The notes beneath the pieces were generated by a model. The model saw only the letters and a list, made by a program, of their open reading frames with translations, was not told where the DNA came from and searched no databases. The translations under genes were made by a program, and so were the position numbers. This document shows positions 47,337-56,153 of a stretch of DNA of 64,000 nt, piece by piece. Source of the DNA: Sphingomonas sp. Leaf32 (GTDB lineage: Bacteria; Pseudomonadota; Alphaproteobacteria; Sphingomonadales; Sphingomonadaceae); contig NZ_LMLA01000001.1 in the NCBI RefSeq assembly GCF_001421765.1, positions 853,199-917,198 on the forward strand, read 5' to 3'. Positions within the stretch are counted from its first letter, which is position 1; each line of letters starts with the position of its first letter.

Positions 47337-48062
47337 TCAGTTCAACCCGTCGTCGGAGACATAGGCGAGGCCGGCGCGCGCTTCCAGGGCGGCACGGTCG
47401 CGCATCACAATCCGTCCGCGCGAACACCGCACCATATGTTCGCCTTCCAGAATATGGAGGCAATCGGTGACGGTCGCGCGCCGCAGGTTCAGCGTGGCCG
47501 CGATCGAGGCATGGGTGACCGACATCGTGTCGCCGTCGATCCGGTCGTCGATCATCAGCAGCAGCCGGGCGATGCGGCGCTCGGGCACATCGCGCAGCGC
47601 CGACGCGAGCGTCCGCGCCATTTGCATCGAGAATCGCTGAGCGAAGGTCAGGATGGCCTTCAGCAGCGCATGGTCCTCGTTCGCGGCCTCGACGACGGCG
47701 GTCGCCGGGATGACGATGGCGCTGCCCGGCTGGATGTGCGCGCGGGCGGTGAACGGGGTCGGTTGATCGCTGAACAGTCGCGACCAGCCGACGACGCCGT
47801 CGCGACCGATCATCCCGACATCCTGCGACGACCCCCCGGTCGACAGCGACAGCATGGCCGGGGCGCCCTCTGGGAACACCAGCTTGTCGATCGATTCGCC
47901 GCTACGCGTCAGGATTTCGCCGGGTTGCAGCGCGACACGACTGGCGACCATGGCCAGTTTGCGCCGCGTGTCGGGGCGCATGGCACCCAACAGCCTGTTA
48001 TCCGTCGTGGGCAGGGTAGTACACGGTTCGCCCACGCGATCGATATTAATTGCGAAAGCCAT
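47337..48062 (-). CDS. Crp/Fnr-family transcriptional regulator
   Basis: A 241-residue regulator with a cyclic-nucleotide-binding-like barrel ([36 protein letters not shown]). A long dimer helix and a C-terminal winged helix-turn-helix follow ([20 protein letters not shown]). FNR-type N-terminal cysteines for an iron-sulfur cluster are not evident. AAGG seven bases before the ATG at 48062 sets the start. It is divergent from the tandem ferritin-like genes; a GTACGG-AA-CCGTAC dyad lies between. Its 3' end almost meets the dctD-like gene. Confidence 0.82.
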   Translation of the reverse strand: MAFAINIDRVGEPCTTLPTTDNRLLGAMRPDTRRKLAMVASRVALQPGEILTRSGESIDKLVFPEGAPAMLSLSTGGSSQDVGMIGRDGVVGWSRLFSDQPTPFTARAHIQPGSAIVIPATAVVEAANEDHALLKAILTFAQRFSMQMARTLASALRDVPERRIARLLLMIDDRIDGDTMSVTHASIAATLNLRRATVTDCLHILEGEHMVRCSRGRIVMRDRAALEARAGLAYVSDDGLN

Positions 48063-48115
48063 TTCGCACCTTGTGCCTGCAAGATTTGGTGCAATCCAGT
48101 CACCCAATGCACCCT

Positions 48116-48129
48116 GTACGGAACCGTAC
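48116..48129. promoter_or_regulatory. GTACGG-AA-CCGTAC palindrome upstream of the ferritin-like genes
   Basis: A perfect 6+6 dyad about 75 bp before the first ferritin-like start and 54 bp before the divergent Crp/Fnr gene. It may be an operator; it does not resemble the TTGAT-n4-ATCAA FNR site. Confidence 0.35.
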
Positions 48130-48203
48130 GTCCATCCCGCTTTTTGCATCGTTCGTCGAGGCCGGTTCGTTCGGTCTTAGCAACGACCCAGGGAGATGGT
48201 GTC

Positions 48204-49169
48204 ATGGACGAGCAGATGACGGTGACGCACGCGTTCGATGCGCGTGCGAAGCGGCGTGAAGAACGACGCGATTTCTTCAAGATGCTTGGCGGCGCGGCAG
48301 CAGTAGGCGGCGCCGCTTTTGTTATGGCACAGTCGGATGAGGCACAGGCGCAGAGCGCACCTACCGATGCAGACATTCTGAACTTCGCGCTCAACCTCGA
48401 ATATTTGGAAGCGCAATTCTATTATTTCGCGGCGTTCGGTAGCGGACTTCCCAATTCGATCCTGACGGGTACGGGCACGCAGGGCGCGGTCAGCGGCGGC
48501 CGACAGGTCAGCTTTTCCGACCCACTGGTCGCGCAATACGCACGCGAAATCGCGGCCGACGAACGCGCCCATGTCGAATTCCTGCGCACGGCACTGGGCA
48601 GCGCGGCGGTCGCGCAACCGGCGATCGACATCGGCGCGACCGCGACCGGTGCATTCTCCTCGGCCGCACGCGCGGCGGGGCTGATCGGTGCGGGCGCGAC
48701 GTTCGATCCCTATGCCAGCGACGAGAATTTCCTGCTGGGCGCCTTCATCTTCGAGGATGTCGGAGTCACCGCCTACAAGGGCGCGGCACCGCTGTTGACC
48801 AGCAAGACCTTCCTTGAAGCCGCCGCCGGCATCCTCGCGGTCGAGGCGTATCACGCCGCGATCGTGCGCACGACGCTCTATGCCAAGGGAATCGCAACGC
48901 CGTCGGCGCAGTTGATCCAGGCGACGGACGCGATCTCGAACGCGCGCGACAGCCTCGATGGCAGCACCGATCTCGACCAGGGGCTGACCCCGCTGGCGAG
49001 CAATCCGAACGCCAGCAACATCGTGCCGCTCGACACCAACGGCCTCGCGTACAGCCGCTCGGCCGGGCAGACGCTGAACATTGTCTATCTCAACAATGCC
49101 CAGGTGAATGGCGGCGGATTCTTCCCCAACGGGGTGAACGGCACCATCCGCGCCAGCGCCGCCAACTGA
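48204..49169 (+). CDS. Tat-exported ferritin-like protein (desiccation-related PCC13-62 type), copy 1
   Basis: A 321-residue protein. A twin-arginine signal ([20 protein letters not shown], ending near AQAQS) precedes a ferritin-like four-helix domain. Candidate diiron ligands are in '[18 protein letters not shown]', '[17 protein letters not shown]', '[15 protein letters not shown]' and '[12 protein letters not shown]'. The C-terminal third ([10 protein letters not shown] to [16 protein letters not shown]) is conserved in its neighbour. This is the Ferritin_2/PCC13-62 family, linked elsewhere to desiccation and oxidative stress; biochemical activity is unproven. GGGAG sits eight bases before the ATG. 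Copy 2 starts 17 bp downstream. Confidence 0.85.
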   Translation: MDEQMTVTHAFDARAKRREERRDFFKMLGGAAAVGGAAFVMAQSDEAQAQSAPTDADILNFALNLEYLEAQFYYFAAFGSGLPNSILTGTGTQGAVSGGRQVSFSDPLVAQYAREIAADERAHVEFLRTALGSAAVAQPAIDIGATATGAFSSAARAAGLIGAGATFDPYASDENFLLGAFIFEDVGVTAYKGAAPLLTSKTFLEAAAGILAVEAYHAAIVRTTLYAKGIATPSAQLIQATDAISNARDSLDGSTDLDQGLTPLASNPNASNIVPLDTNGLAYSRSAGQTLNIVYLNNAQVNGGGFFPNGVNGTIRASAAN

Positions 49170-49186
49170 ACCTGAGGAAAGACATC

Positions 49187-50191
49187 ATGCATAACGATCC
49201 GATCCTGCAGGTTCTCGAAGCCTGCGACCAGCGGCGCAATGCGCGCCGCGACTTCATGCGCTATGCCGGCGGCGCGGCGATCGCCACGGCGGGCGCGACG
49301 GTATTGTCTGCGTGCAGCGACAGCGGCGGCGGCTTCATCACCCCCGGACCGACACCGACGCCTACGCCGACCGCTACCACGGCATTGTCCGATGCCGACG
49401 TCCTCAACTTCGCGCTGAACCTCGAATATCTCGAGGCGCAATTCTATTCGTTCGCCGCGACCGGCGCGGGCCTGCCCAACAGCAGCCTGACCGGCACGGG
49501 GACGCAAGGGGCCGTCACCGGCGGGCGGCAGGTCACGTTCACCGATCCGCTCGTCGCCCGCTATGCCCGCGAAATCGCGGCGGACGAGATCGCGCACGTC
49601 AATTTCCTGCGCAGTGCGCTGGGATCGGCGGCGGTCGCACAGCCGGCGATCGACATCGGCGTGACGGCGACCAGCGCCTTTTCGAACGCGGCGCGGGCCG
49701 CCGGGCTGATCGGCACGGGCGCGGCGTTCGACGTCTATGCCACCGACGAGAACTTCCTGCTGGGTGCGTTCATCTTCGAAGATGTCGGCGTCACGGCGTA
49801 CAAGGGCGCGGTCGGCTTTATCAGCAACAAGACCTTCCTCGAGGCGGCAGCCGGCATTCACGCGGCGGAAGCCTATCATGCCGGGCTGGTGCGCACCGTG
49901 CTGTATCGCAAGGGCGTGGCCACGCCTGCGCTGATCGATGCGACCGAAGCGATCTCGACCGCGCGCGACAGCCTCGACGGTAGCAGCGATCTCGATCAGG
50001 GTATCCGCGCGACCGGCAGCGGTAGCGCGACCGCGTCGAACATCGTTCCGACCGATGGCAGCGGTATCGCATTTAGCCGGACGCCGGGGCAGGTGCTGAA
50101 CATCGTCTATCTCGACCGGACGGCAAAGACGGCGGGTGGGTTCTTCCCGAACGGCGTCAACGGCACGATCCGCTCGAGCGCGGCGAACTGA
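49187..50191 (+). CDS. Ferritin-like protein, copy 2, with lipoprotein-type anchor
   Basis: A 334-residue paralogue of the preceding gene. It shares the ferritin-like core ([61 protein letters not shown]) and the same C-terminal ending. The N terminus differs. A Tat-like '[11 protein letters not shown]' leads into 'VLSAC', a lipobox with Cys43, then a Thr/Pro linker ([13 protein letters not shown]). It is probably membrane-anchored, while copy 1 is soluble. A hairpin terminator follows immediately. The pair looks like a tandem duplication that split in location. Confidence 0.85.
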   Translation: MHNDPILQVLEACDQRRNARRDFMRYAGGAAIATAGATVLSACSDSGGGFITPGPTPTPTPTATTALSDADVLNFALNLEYLEAQFYSFAATGAGLPNSSLTGTGTQGAVTGGRQVTFTDPLVARYAREIAADEIAHVNFLRSALGSAAVAQPAIDIGVTATSAFSNAARAAGLIGTGAAFDVYATDENFLLGAFIFEDVGVTAYKGAVGFISNKTFLEAAAGIHAAEAYHAGLVRTVLYRKGVATPALIDATEAISTARDSLDGSSDLDQGIRATGSGSATASNIVPTDGSGIAFSRTPGQVLNIVYLDRTAKTAGGFFPNGVNGTIRSSAAN

Positions 50192-50197
50192 CCGGTG

Positions 50198-50229
50198 GGC
50201 GGCGCGCCATAGTCAGGCGCGCCGCCTTT
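50198..50229. terminator. Bidirectional hairpin terminator between convergent genes
   Basis: GGCGGCGCGCC (50198-50208) pairs perfectly with GGCGCGCCGCC (50216-50226) and is followed by TTT. It separates the ferritin-like pair from the second Crp/Fnr gene. Confidence 0.75.
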
Positions 50230-50232
50230 CCG

Positions 50233-50988
50233 TCAAACCGTGGGTGTGCCGACCAGCCGCGCATACGCCTCTTCGGGCGGGCCATAGGTCATCGCCGCCA
50301 TTTCCAGCAGCTTGTCGCGGTCCCGCACGATCACCCGGCCGCGTACCGACCGAATGGCGCGGGTCTCTTCCAGCCGGTGCAGCGCATCTGTGATGCTGCT
50401 GCGCCGAACCGCAAGCATCAGGCGAAATTCCTCGTGCGTCATCGAGATTTCGTCACCGCTTACCCGATCGTGGTAGAGGAGAATCCACCGCGCGAGCCGG
50501 CGTTCGACCGGGTGCGACAGCGCCGACACCACGGTTCGGCCCATCTGGATCAGAAATACCTGGATGAAGCGCAGCAATGGCGCGCGCAGCGTGTCGCTGC
50601 GTTCGACCGCCTCCAGCAAACGCGCCGCCGGGATGCGCAGCGCGGTGCCGGGTTCGGCGCGCAACACCACGTCATGCGGCGAACGGTCGTCGCCCAGCAG
50701 GATCGGCCAGCCGACATAGCCGTCCGCGCCCAGCAAACCGACGGCATGTTGTCGCTCGCCCTCGATCACCTCCAGCACGGCGGCGATCCCCCCTTCGAGG
50801 AAATAGACATGCTCGATCGGTTGATCGACGCGCAGCAGGGTATCGCCGACCGCGAGCCGGACCCGTTCCAGCCCCGGTTCCAGCAACGCGCGATCGGACG
50901 TCGACAGCGCGGCAAGCAGCCGGTTCTCGCCAGTCCGGGTGTTGTTGTCATGAGAATGGCTGGCAACGTCGTTCGATAGGGTCATCAT
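50233..50988 (-). CDS. Crp/Fnr-family transcriptional regulator
   Basis: A 251-residue regulator distinct from the one at 47337. It has a nucleotide-binding-like barrel (LAVGDTLLRVDQPIEHVYFL, VGLLGADGYVGWPILLGDD), a dimer helix and a winged helix (THEEFRLMLAVRRSSITDAL, SVRGRVIVRDR). No cluster-binding cysteines are visible. Three candidate ATGs lie within 15 bp, so the start is uncertain; an upstream extension of the frame is not credible. It is convergent with the ferritin-like pair and divergent from the ccm operon. Confidence 0.8.
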   Translation of the reverse strand: MMTLSNDVASHSHDNNTRTGENRLLAALSTSDRALLEPGLERVRLAVGDTLLRVDQPIEHVYFLEGGIAAVLEVIEGERQHAVGLLGADGYVGWPILLGDDRSPHDVVLRAEPGTALRIPAARLLEAVERSDTLRAPLLRFIQVFLIQMGRTVVSALSHPVERRLARWILLYHDRVSGDEISMTHEEFRLMLAVRRSSITDALHRLEETRAIRSVRGRVIVRDRDKLLEMAAMTYGPPEEAYARLVGTPTV

Positions 50989-51116
50989 GCTCGACATTTT
51001 CCACGCCATTGGTGACAAGGCAAACGCGAACCGTCGTCCTTCTATCCCTCTCGTCGTCGTCGGATTTGCGATCCGCATTGCCGTTTGCCCGAGCCTTGCA
51101 TAGACAGGGCGCGACC

Positions 51117-51842
51117 GTGCCCAGCCTTCACACCCTTGCCAATCCACGCCGATTCCTTGCGATCGCCCGTCCGCTGACGCCGATATTGGTGTGGGCGGGG
51201 CTGGTGCTGTTCGGCTTGGGCTGCTGGGCCGGGCTGACACAGACTCCCGCCGATTATCTGCAAGGGCAGAGCGTTCGCATCCTGTACGTCCATGTGCCGG
51301 CCGCGTGGCTGGGCATGGGCGGCTGGTCGAGCCTCGCCATCGCCAGCATCGTCTATCTGGTATGGCGGCATCCGTTGGCCGCCGTCGCCGCGCGGGCGAT
51401 CGCATTGCCCGGCGCGCTGTTCACCGCACTCTGCCTTGTGACCGGATCGATCTGGGGCCGGCCGACCTGGGGGACGTGGTGGCAATGGGACGGGCGGCTG
51501 ACGTCGATGCTGCTGCTGTTCTTCGTCTACCTCGCCTATCTGGCGCTGGCGCGGGCCGACGCCGATCGGGATGGCGACGGGCGGATTCCGGCGCTGTTCG
51601 GGATCGCCGGGACGGCGCTGCTGCCGGTCATCCGCTATTCGGTGCTGTGGTGGCGGACGCTGCACCAGGGGCCGAGCATCACCCTGACCAAATCGACCAT
51701 CGATCCGGCGATCCTGTGGCCGCTGTTCCTTACCGCCGGCGGGGCCAGCCTGTTGTTCGGCGGCATCGTGCTGATGCGGATGCGGACCGATCTGGCACGG
51801 ATCAAGGCGACGGCGCGGATGCGTCGGCGGGCGGCGGCATGA
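51117..51842 (+). CDS. ccmC: Heme exporter/chaperone CcmC
   Basis: Delivers heme to CcmE in system I cytochrome c maturation. It is a six-helix inner-membrane protein of 241 residues, with the tryptophan-rich heme motif 'WGTWWQWDGRLTSMLLLFF' and flanking histidines ('RILYVHVPAAWLGM', 'LHQGPSITL'). The GTG at 51117 has AGGG eight bases upstream. It opens a seven-gene operon whose members all overlap by four bases. Genes for the CcmA/CcmB ABC subunits do not precede it here. Confidence 0.93.
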   Translation: MPSLHTLANPRRFLAIARPLTPILVWAGLVLFGLGCWAGLTQTPADYLQGQSVRILYVHVPAAWLGMGGWSSLAIASIVYLVWRHPLAAVAARAIALPGALFTALCLVTGSIWGRPTWGTWWQWDGRLTSMLLLFFVYLAYLALARADADRDGDGRIPALFGIAGTALLPVIRYSVLWWRTLHQGPSITLTKSTIDPAILWPLFLTAGGASLLFGGIVLMRMRTDLARIKATARMRRRAAA

Positions 51843-51946
51843 ACCATTGGGCGTTCATCACGGCCGCTTACGGCGTAACGATCTGCGGGATCGTCGCGAT
51901 CACCATCGCATCGTGGGTGGCGATGCGGCGCGCGGAGCGGGGATGA
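51839..51946 (+). CDS. ccmD: Heme exporter protein CcmD
   Basis: A 35-residue single-span membrane peptide (MNHWAFITAAYGVTICGIVA...). It sits exactly between ccmC and ccmE and overlaps both by ATGA. One helix followed by a basic tail (MRRAERG) is the CcmD form. CcmD helps release holo-CcmE from CcmC. Confidence 0.85.
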   Translation: MNHWAFITAAYGVTICGIVAITIASWVAMRRAERG

Positions 51947-52371
51947 GTCCGAAACGGCAACGCATGACGCTGGCGCTGCTGGCGGTGGTCGCGATCGTCG
52001 GCGCGGTGCTGCTCGCCATGTCGGCGCTGGGCGATGAGGCGGCGTTCTTCTACGCCCCCGCCGATGCGGCGTCGGCGCCGACCGGCAAGCCGGTGCGCCT
52101 CGGCGGCATGGTCGCCGCCGGGTCGGTCCGCCGCGCACCCGATGGCGTCACGATCCGCTTCACCGTGACCGATGGCAAGGCAAGCGTGCCGGTACGCTTC
52201 GCGGGCATCGTGCCCGACCTGTTCCGCGAAGGCTCCGGCGTGGTGGCTGAGGGACGGTTCGTGCCGGGGGGAGGCTTCGTCGCCGACAATCTGCTGGCCA
52301 AGCATGACGAGCGCTACATGCCGCCGCAGGTCGCGGGGAAAATGCACAAGAGCGAGAGTATCGCCAAGTGA
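51943..52371 (+). CDS. ccmE: Cytochrome c-type biogenesis heme chaperone CcmE
   Basis: A periplasmic heme chaperone of 142 residues. An N-terminal anchor helix (MTLALLAVVAIVGAVLLAM) and an OB-fold domain (VRLGGMVAAGSV, RFTVTDGKASVPVRFAGIVP) are followed by 'DNLLAKHDERYMPPQV'. That segment holds the covalent heme-binding His and the conserved Tyr. It overlaps ccmD and ccmF by four bases each. Confidence 0.95.
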   Translation: MSPKRQRMTLALLAVVAIVGAVLLAMSALGDEAAFFYAPADAASAPTGKPVRLGGMVAAGSVRRAPDGVTIRFTVTDGKASVPVRFAGIVPDLFREGSGVVAEGRFVPGGGFVADNLLAKHDERYMPPQVAGKMHKSESIAK

Positions 52372-54287
52372 TCGCGGAAGCGGGCCTTGCGGCGCTCTGG
52401 CTGGCGGCGGCGATGGCGCTGTTGCAGCTGGCACTGGCGGCGCTCGCGCTGTCGTCGCGTGTGGCCGAGCCGCCGGCAATCGTCCGCGACCTGCTGGCGG
52501 CGGTGCGGCCGGTCGCGGTGGCACAGGGACTGCTGGCGGCAGGGGCGTTCGCGGCGCTCGTCACGGTGTTCGCGCGGACCGACCTGTCCGTGCTGCTGGT
52601 CGCGGAAAACAGCCATTCGGCCAAGCCGATGCTGTACAAGATCGCCGCGACCTGGGGCAATCACGAAGGGTCGATGCTGCTGTGGGTCACGGTGCTGGCG
52701 CTGGCGGGGGCAGGAATCGCGCTGTTCGAACGGCTACTCGCGACGCGCACCCATGTAGCGACGCTGGCGGCGCAGGCGGCGATCGCGGCCGGATTCTATG
52801 CCTTTCTGCTGTTCGCCTCCAACCCCTTTGCCCGCCTGTCGCCCGCGCCGCGGGATGGCCTGGGCCTCAACCCGCTGTTGCAGGACCCCGGCCTCGCCTT
52901 CCATCCGCCGACGCTCTACCTCGGCTATGTCGGCTTGTCGGTCGCCTTCTCGTTCGCGGTCGGGGCGTTGGTCACGCGCGACGTCGGGCGCGATTTCGCC
53001 CGCGCGATGCGGCCTTGGGTGCTGGGGGCGTGGATTTTCCTGACGATCGGGATCACCGCCGGCAGCTATTGGGCCTATTACGAGCTAGGCTGGGGTGGCT
53101 GGTGGTTCTGGGATCCGGTCGAGAATGCGTCGCTGATGCCGTGGCTGGCGGCGACGGCGCTGCTGCATTCGGTGACGGTGCTGGCGACCCGCGACGGGCT
53201 TCGCGCCTGGACGATCATGTTGTCGGTCGTCGCCTTTTCGATGTCGATGGTCGGCACCTTTCTGGTCCGGTCCGGCATTCTCACCAGCGTCCATGCCTTT
53301 GCGGTCGATCCGACGCGCGGCGGGTTCATCCTCGCGCTGCTGATCCTCTATATCGGCGGCGCGCTGGCGCTGTTCGCGTTCCGGGTGGGGACGGTACGAC
53401 AGGGCGCGCTGTTCGAGCCGGTCAGCCGCGAAGGCGGGCTGGTGCTCAACAATCTGCTGCTCTCGGTCATCCTCGGCATCGTCCTGATCGGGACGCTCTA
53501 TCCGTTGGTGGCGGAGGCGTTCGGGGTGCAGTTGTCGGTCGGACCGCCGTTTTTCAATCGTGCGGCGGGGCCGATCGCGTTGCTGCTGGTCGCCGGGATG
53601 GCCGTCGGGCCGTTGCTGCGGTGGCGGCGCGATCGGGGTATCGCGGTATTGCGGCGGGTCGCGGCGCCCGGTGGCATCACGATTGCGGTGTTCCTCGCCG
53701 CGATGCTGTGGGTCGACAGTGGCTGGCTGCCGAAATTCGGGCTGGCGCTGGCCGCCGGGCTGGCGTCCGCCAGCGTCCTGCCGCTGGTCGGGCGCAGTCC
53801 GTGGCGGACGCCGCTGCCGATCTGGGGGATGGTCGTCGCCCATCTGGGGATCGCGGTCAGCCTGGCCGGCATGGCCAGCGACAGCGCCTTCACGCAGGAG
53901 CGTCTGGTTGCCGCAGCGCCGGGCGAGCATCACACGGTCGGGCGGTTCGACGTCCGCTTCGACGGGATCAAGCCGGTCGTAGGGGACAACTGGTCGGCGG
54001 TGCAGGGGCATCTGACCGTGACGCGGGGTGCCGCCGTTCCGTTCGTGATGCGGCCGGAACAGCGGTTTTTCGCCAACCCCCCGACCGAAACGAGCGAAGC
54101 CGCGCTCGCGACCTATTGGGACGGGCAGTTATACGCCGTGCTCGGCCGGGACGATGTCGGGGGACGGCGGCAGTTGCGCCTGTGGTGGAAGCCGTTCGTG
54201 ACGCTGATCTGGGCGGGCGGCGGGCTGATCGCATTGGGTGGCGCGATCGCCTTGGTCGGGCGGGTGCGTCGGCGGAGGGCGCGATGA
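52368..54287 (+). CDS. ccmF: Cytochrome c heme lyase subunit CcmF
   Basis: A large multi-span membrane protein (639 residues) that joins heme from CcmE to apocytochrome. Signatures are 'ATWGNHEGSMLLWV', 'NPLLQDPGLAFHPPTLYLGY', the WWD heme motif 'GWGGWWFWDPVENASLMPW' and 'FLVRSGILTSVHAFAVDP'. GTG start overlapping ccmE (GTGA). Confidence 0.95.
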   Translation: MIAEAGLAALWLAAAMALLQLALAALALSSRVAEPPAIVRDLLAAVRPVAVAQGLLAAGAFAALVTVFARTDLSVLLVAENSHSAKPMLYKIAATWGNHEGSMLLWVTVLALAGAGIALFERLLATRTHVATLAAQAAIAAGFYAFLLFASNPFARLSPAPRDGLGLNPLLQDPGLAFHPPTLYLGYVGLSVAFSFAVGALVTRDVGRDFARAMRPWVLGAWIFLTIGITAGSYWAYYELGWGGWWFWDPVENASLMPWLAATALLHSVTVLATRDGLRAWTIMLSVVAFSMSMVGTFLVRSGILTSVHAFAVDPTRGGFILALLILYIGGALALFAFRVGTVRQGALFEPVSREGGLVLNNLLLSVILGIVLIGTLYPLVAEAFGVQLSVGPPFFNRAAGPIALLLVAGMAVGPLLRWRRDRGIAVLRRVAAPGGITIAVFLAAMLWVDSGWLPKFGLALAAGLASASVLPLVGRSPWRTPLPIWGMVVAHLGIAVSLAGMASDSAFTQERLVAAAPGEHHTVGRFDVRFDGIKPVVGDNWSAVQGHLTVTRGAAVPFVMRPEQRFFANPPTETSEAALATYWDGQLYAVLGRDDVGGRRQLRLWWKPFVTLIWAGGGLIALGGAIALVGRVRRRRAR

Positions 54288-54811
54288 ACCGCCGTCTGCT
54301 CTGGATGCCGTTGCTGGCCTTCGTCGCGATTGCCGGACTGTTCGCGTGGATGCTGTCGCAGCACAGCGACCGACAGGTCCGGTCCCGCCTGATCGGAAAG
54401 CCGTTGCCGGCGTTCGCCCTGCCGCCGGCCGCGCCGGGCAAGCCGGGCCTTGCGACGGCCGTCTTTCAGACCGGCAAGCCCCGGCTGCTCAACGTCTTCG
54501 GCAGCTGGTGCGTGCCCTGCGCCGCCGAAGCACCGCAACTCGCCAGACTGGCGAAGGCCGGAGCGGTGATCGACGCCATCGCGATCCGCGATACGCCGGC
54601 CGATGTCGCGCGGTTCCTGTCGGCCAATGGCGATCCGTTCGCCGCGATCGGCGACGACCGCAACAGCAGCGTGCAACTGGCGCTGGGATCGTCGGGTGTG
54701 CCGGAAACCTTCGTCATCGACGGGCGGGGCCGCATCGCGCACCAGCATATCGGCGCGATCCGCGACGAGGACGTGCCGGTGCTGCTCGAAAAACTGGCAG
54801 CGGCGCGATGA
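54284..54811 (+). CDS. ccmG: Thiol:disulfide interchange protein CcmG/DsbE
   Basis: A membrane-anchored periplasmic thioredoxin of 175 residues that keeps apocytochrome CxxCH cysteines reduced. It has an N-terminal helix (LLWMPLLAFVAIAGLFAWML), the active site 'NVFGSWCVPCAAEAPQL' and a cis-Pro loop 'GVPETFVIDGRGRI'. It overlaps its neighbours by ATGA at both ends. Confidence 0.95.
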   Translation: MNRRLLWMPLLAFVAIAGLFAWMLSQHSDRQVRSRLIGKPLPAFALPPAAPGKPGLATAVFQTGKPRLLNVFGSWCVPCAAEAPQLARLAKAGAVIDAIAIRDTPADVARFLSANGDPFAAIGDDRNSSVQLALGSSGVPETFVIDGRGRIAHQHIGAIRDEDVPVLLEKLAAAR

Positions 54812-55212
54812 AGTCGTTGCTTGCGCTCGCCCTGTTGATCGCCGCGCCGGCATTCGGCCAATCGCGCGTGCCGCCGCCGGTACTGGCCGATACGCAGCTT
54901 CCCGATCCGGCGCAGGAGCAGAGCGCCAAGGCGTTGATGGAAACGCTGCGCTGCCTCGTCTGTCAGGGGCAGTCGATCGCCGACAGCGATGCCGACATGG
55001 CCGCCGACATGCGCGCGCTGGTGCGGCAACGAATCGCCGCCGGGGAACGTCCGGTGGCGGTGCGCGACTGGTTGATCGAGCGCTATGGCGATTATGTCAG
55101 CTACGATCCGCCGCTGTCGGGCGCGACCGGTCCGCTGTGGCTGGCGCCGATCGTGCTGTTGGTGATCGGCGGCTGGCTGGCGCGGCGCAGCCTGAAGGGG
55201 CGGCGGCGATGA
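54808..55212 (+). CDS. ccmH: Cytochrome c-type biogenesis protein CcmH
   Basis: A 134-residue thioredoxin-like subunit of the heme ligation complex. It has a signal sequence (LLALALLIAAPAFGQ), the redox motif 'ETLRCLVCQGQSIADSDA', 'LIERYGDYVSYDPPL' and one C-terminal membrane helix (APIVLLVIGGWLARR). It reduces the apocytochrome heme site together with CcmG. Four-base overlaps on both sides. Confidence 0.94.
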   Translation: MKSLLALALLIAAPAFGQSRVPPPVLADTQLPDPAQEQSAKALMETLRCLVCQGQSIADSDADMAADMRALVRQRIAAGERPVAVRDWLIERYGDYVSYDPPLSGATGPLWLAPIVLLVIGGWLARRSLKGRRR

Positions 55213-55853
55213 ACGGCTGGTTGATCCTCGCGCTGTTGCTGCTCGCCATCTTCGCCTTGCTGGTCGCGATGCGGGTGTCGAAGCCGCTATGGGGCTTCGT
55301 CGGCGCGGCGCTGATGCTGGGTGCGGCAGGCTATGCGTGGCAGGGGCGACCGGCATTGCCCGGCGAACCGCGCGCGGCCCAGCGCACCATACAGGCCCCC
55401 GACATCGCCGCCGACGACCTGCGCGACGCGATATGGGGTCGGTTCACCTACGACTATGCCTATGCGGTAGCCGCCGACGGCCTTGCCCGCGCAGGCGCGA
55501 CACAGGCGGCGGCGAATGCGGTGCTGGGCGGATTGCAGCGTGCGCCGGAAAGCGGGAGGCTCTGGACCCGGTTGGGAACGGCGATCCTCGCACATGACGG
55601 CGGGCAGGTCCTGTCACCTGCTGCCCGCACCGCCTTCGCACGCGGCATCGCCGCCGCGCCCGATCATCCCGGACCGTATTTCTATTACGGCATGGCGCTG
55701 ATCCAGACCGGAAACCTGGCCGGAGCGAAACGGGCGTGGCTGGCGGCGCTGGCCCGTGCGCCGCGTAGCGCATCCTACCGCGAGGATTTCGCCATGCGGC
55801 TAGTCCTGCTCGACCGGCTGATGGCGATCCGACCGGCAGCGCCAGCGCGGTAG
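55209..55853 (+). CDS. CcmI/CycH-type TPR protein of cytochrome c maturation
   Basis: A 214-residue apocytochrome-binding subunit. Two N-terminal helices (LILALLLLAIFALLVAM, GFVGAALMLGAAGYAW) are followed by TPR-like repeats (GRLWTRLGTAILAHDGG, GPYFYYGMALIQTGNLAGAK). It is shorter than fused CcmI proteins and corresponds to the C-terminal TPR part plus anchor. It is last in the ccm operon, overlapping ccmH by ATGA. Confidence 0.82.
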   Translation: MNGWLILALLLLAIFALLVAMRVSKPLWGFVGAALMLGAAGYAWQGRPALPGEPRAAQRTIQAPDIAADDLRDAIWGRFTYDYAYAVAADGLARAGATQAAANAVLGGLQRAPESGRLWTRLGTAILAHDGGQVLSPAARTAFARGIAAAPDHPGPYFYYGMALIQTGNLAGAKRAWLAALARAPRSASYREDFAMRLVLLDRLMAIRPAAPAR

Positions 55854-55884
55854 GACGGCGGCGCCCGCCCCACCGCGCAATGGT

Positions 55885-56103
55885 TTATGCGCCGCGCCCG
55901 GTCTTGGCTTGCAAGGCGTCGATCGCCTTCGATGCGTCGGCCTTGGTCAGCGAATCGTCGAAGGGTTCGCCGGCTTCCTCGCTCAGCGTCTTCAGATAGG
56001 ATGCCTGCGCGCCAGTCATCGCTTCGTCGCCGGTCGTCCAGTCGTCCGGGTCTTTTTCCGCGTTGGAGAAGGGTTCGCTCTTGGGATTGGGGTGGTCGGT
56101 CAT
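55885..56103 (-). CDS. Small DUF3072-like protein
   Basis: A 72-residue acidic protein, 'PDDWTTGDEAMTGAQASYL' with 'KTLSEEAGEPFDDSLTKADA', matching the DUF3072 type as I recall it. Function is unknown. AAGGAA precedes the ATG. It lies 50 bp after kynU on the same strand but is probably expressed separately. Confidence 0.75.
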   Translation of the reverse strand: MTDHPNPKSEPFSNAEKDPDDWTTGDEAMTGAQASYLKTLSEEAGEPFDDSLTKADASKAIDALQAKTGRGA

Positions 56104-56153
56104 GGGCAGGTTCCTTTCCCCGCCACCAACCCGGTCGTTCCCAATTCGTTCCG

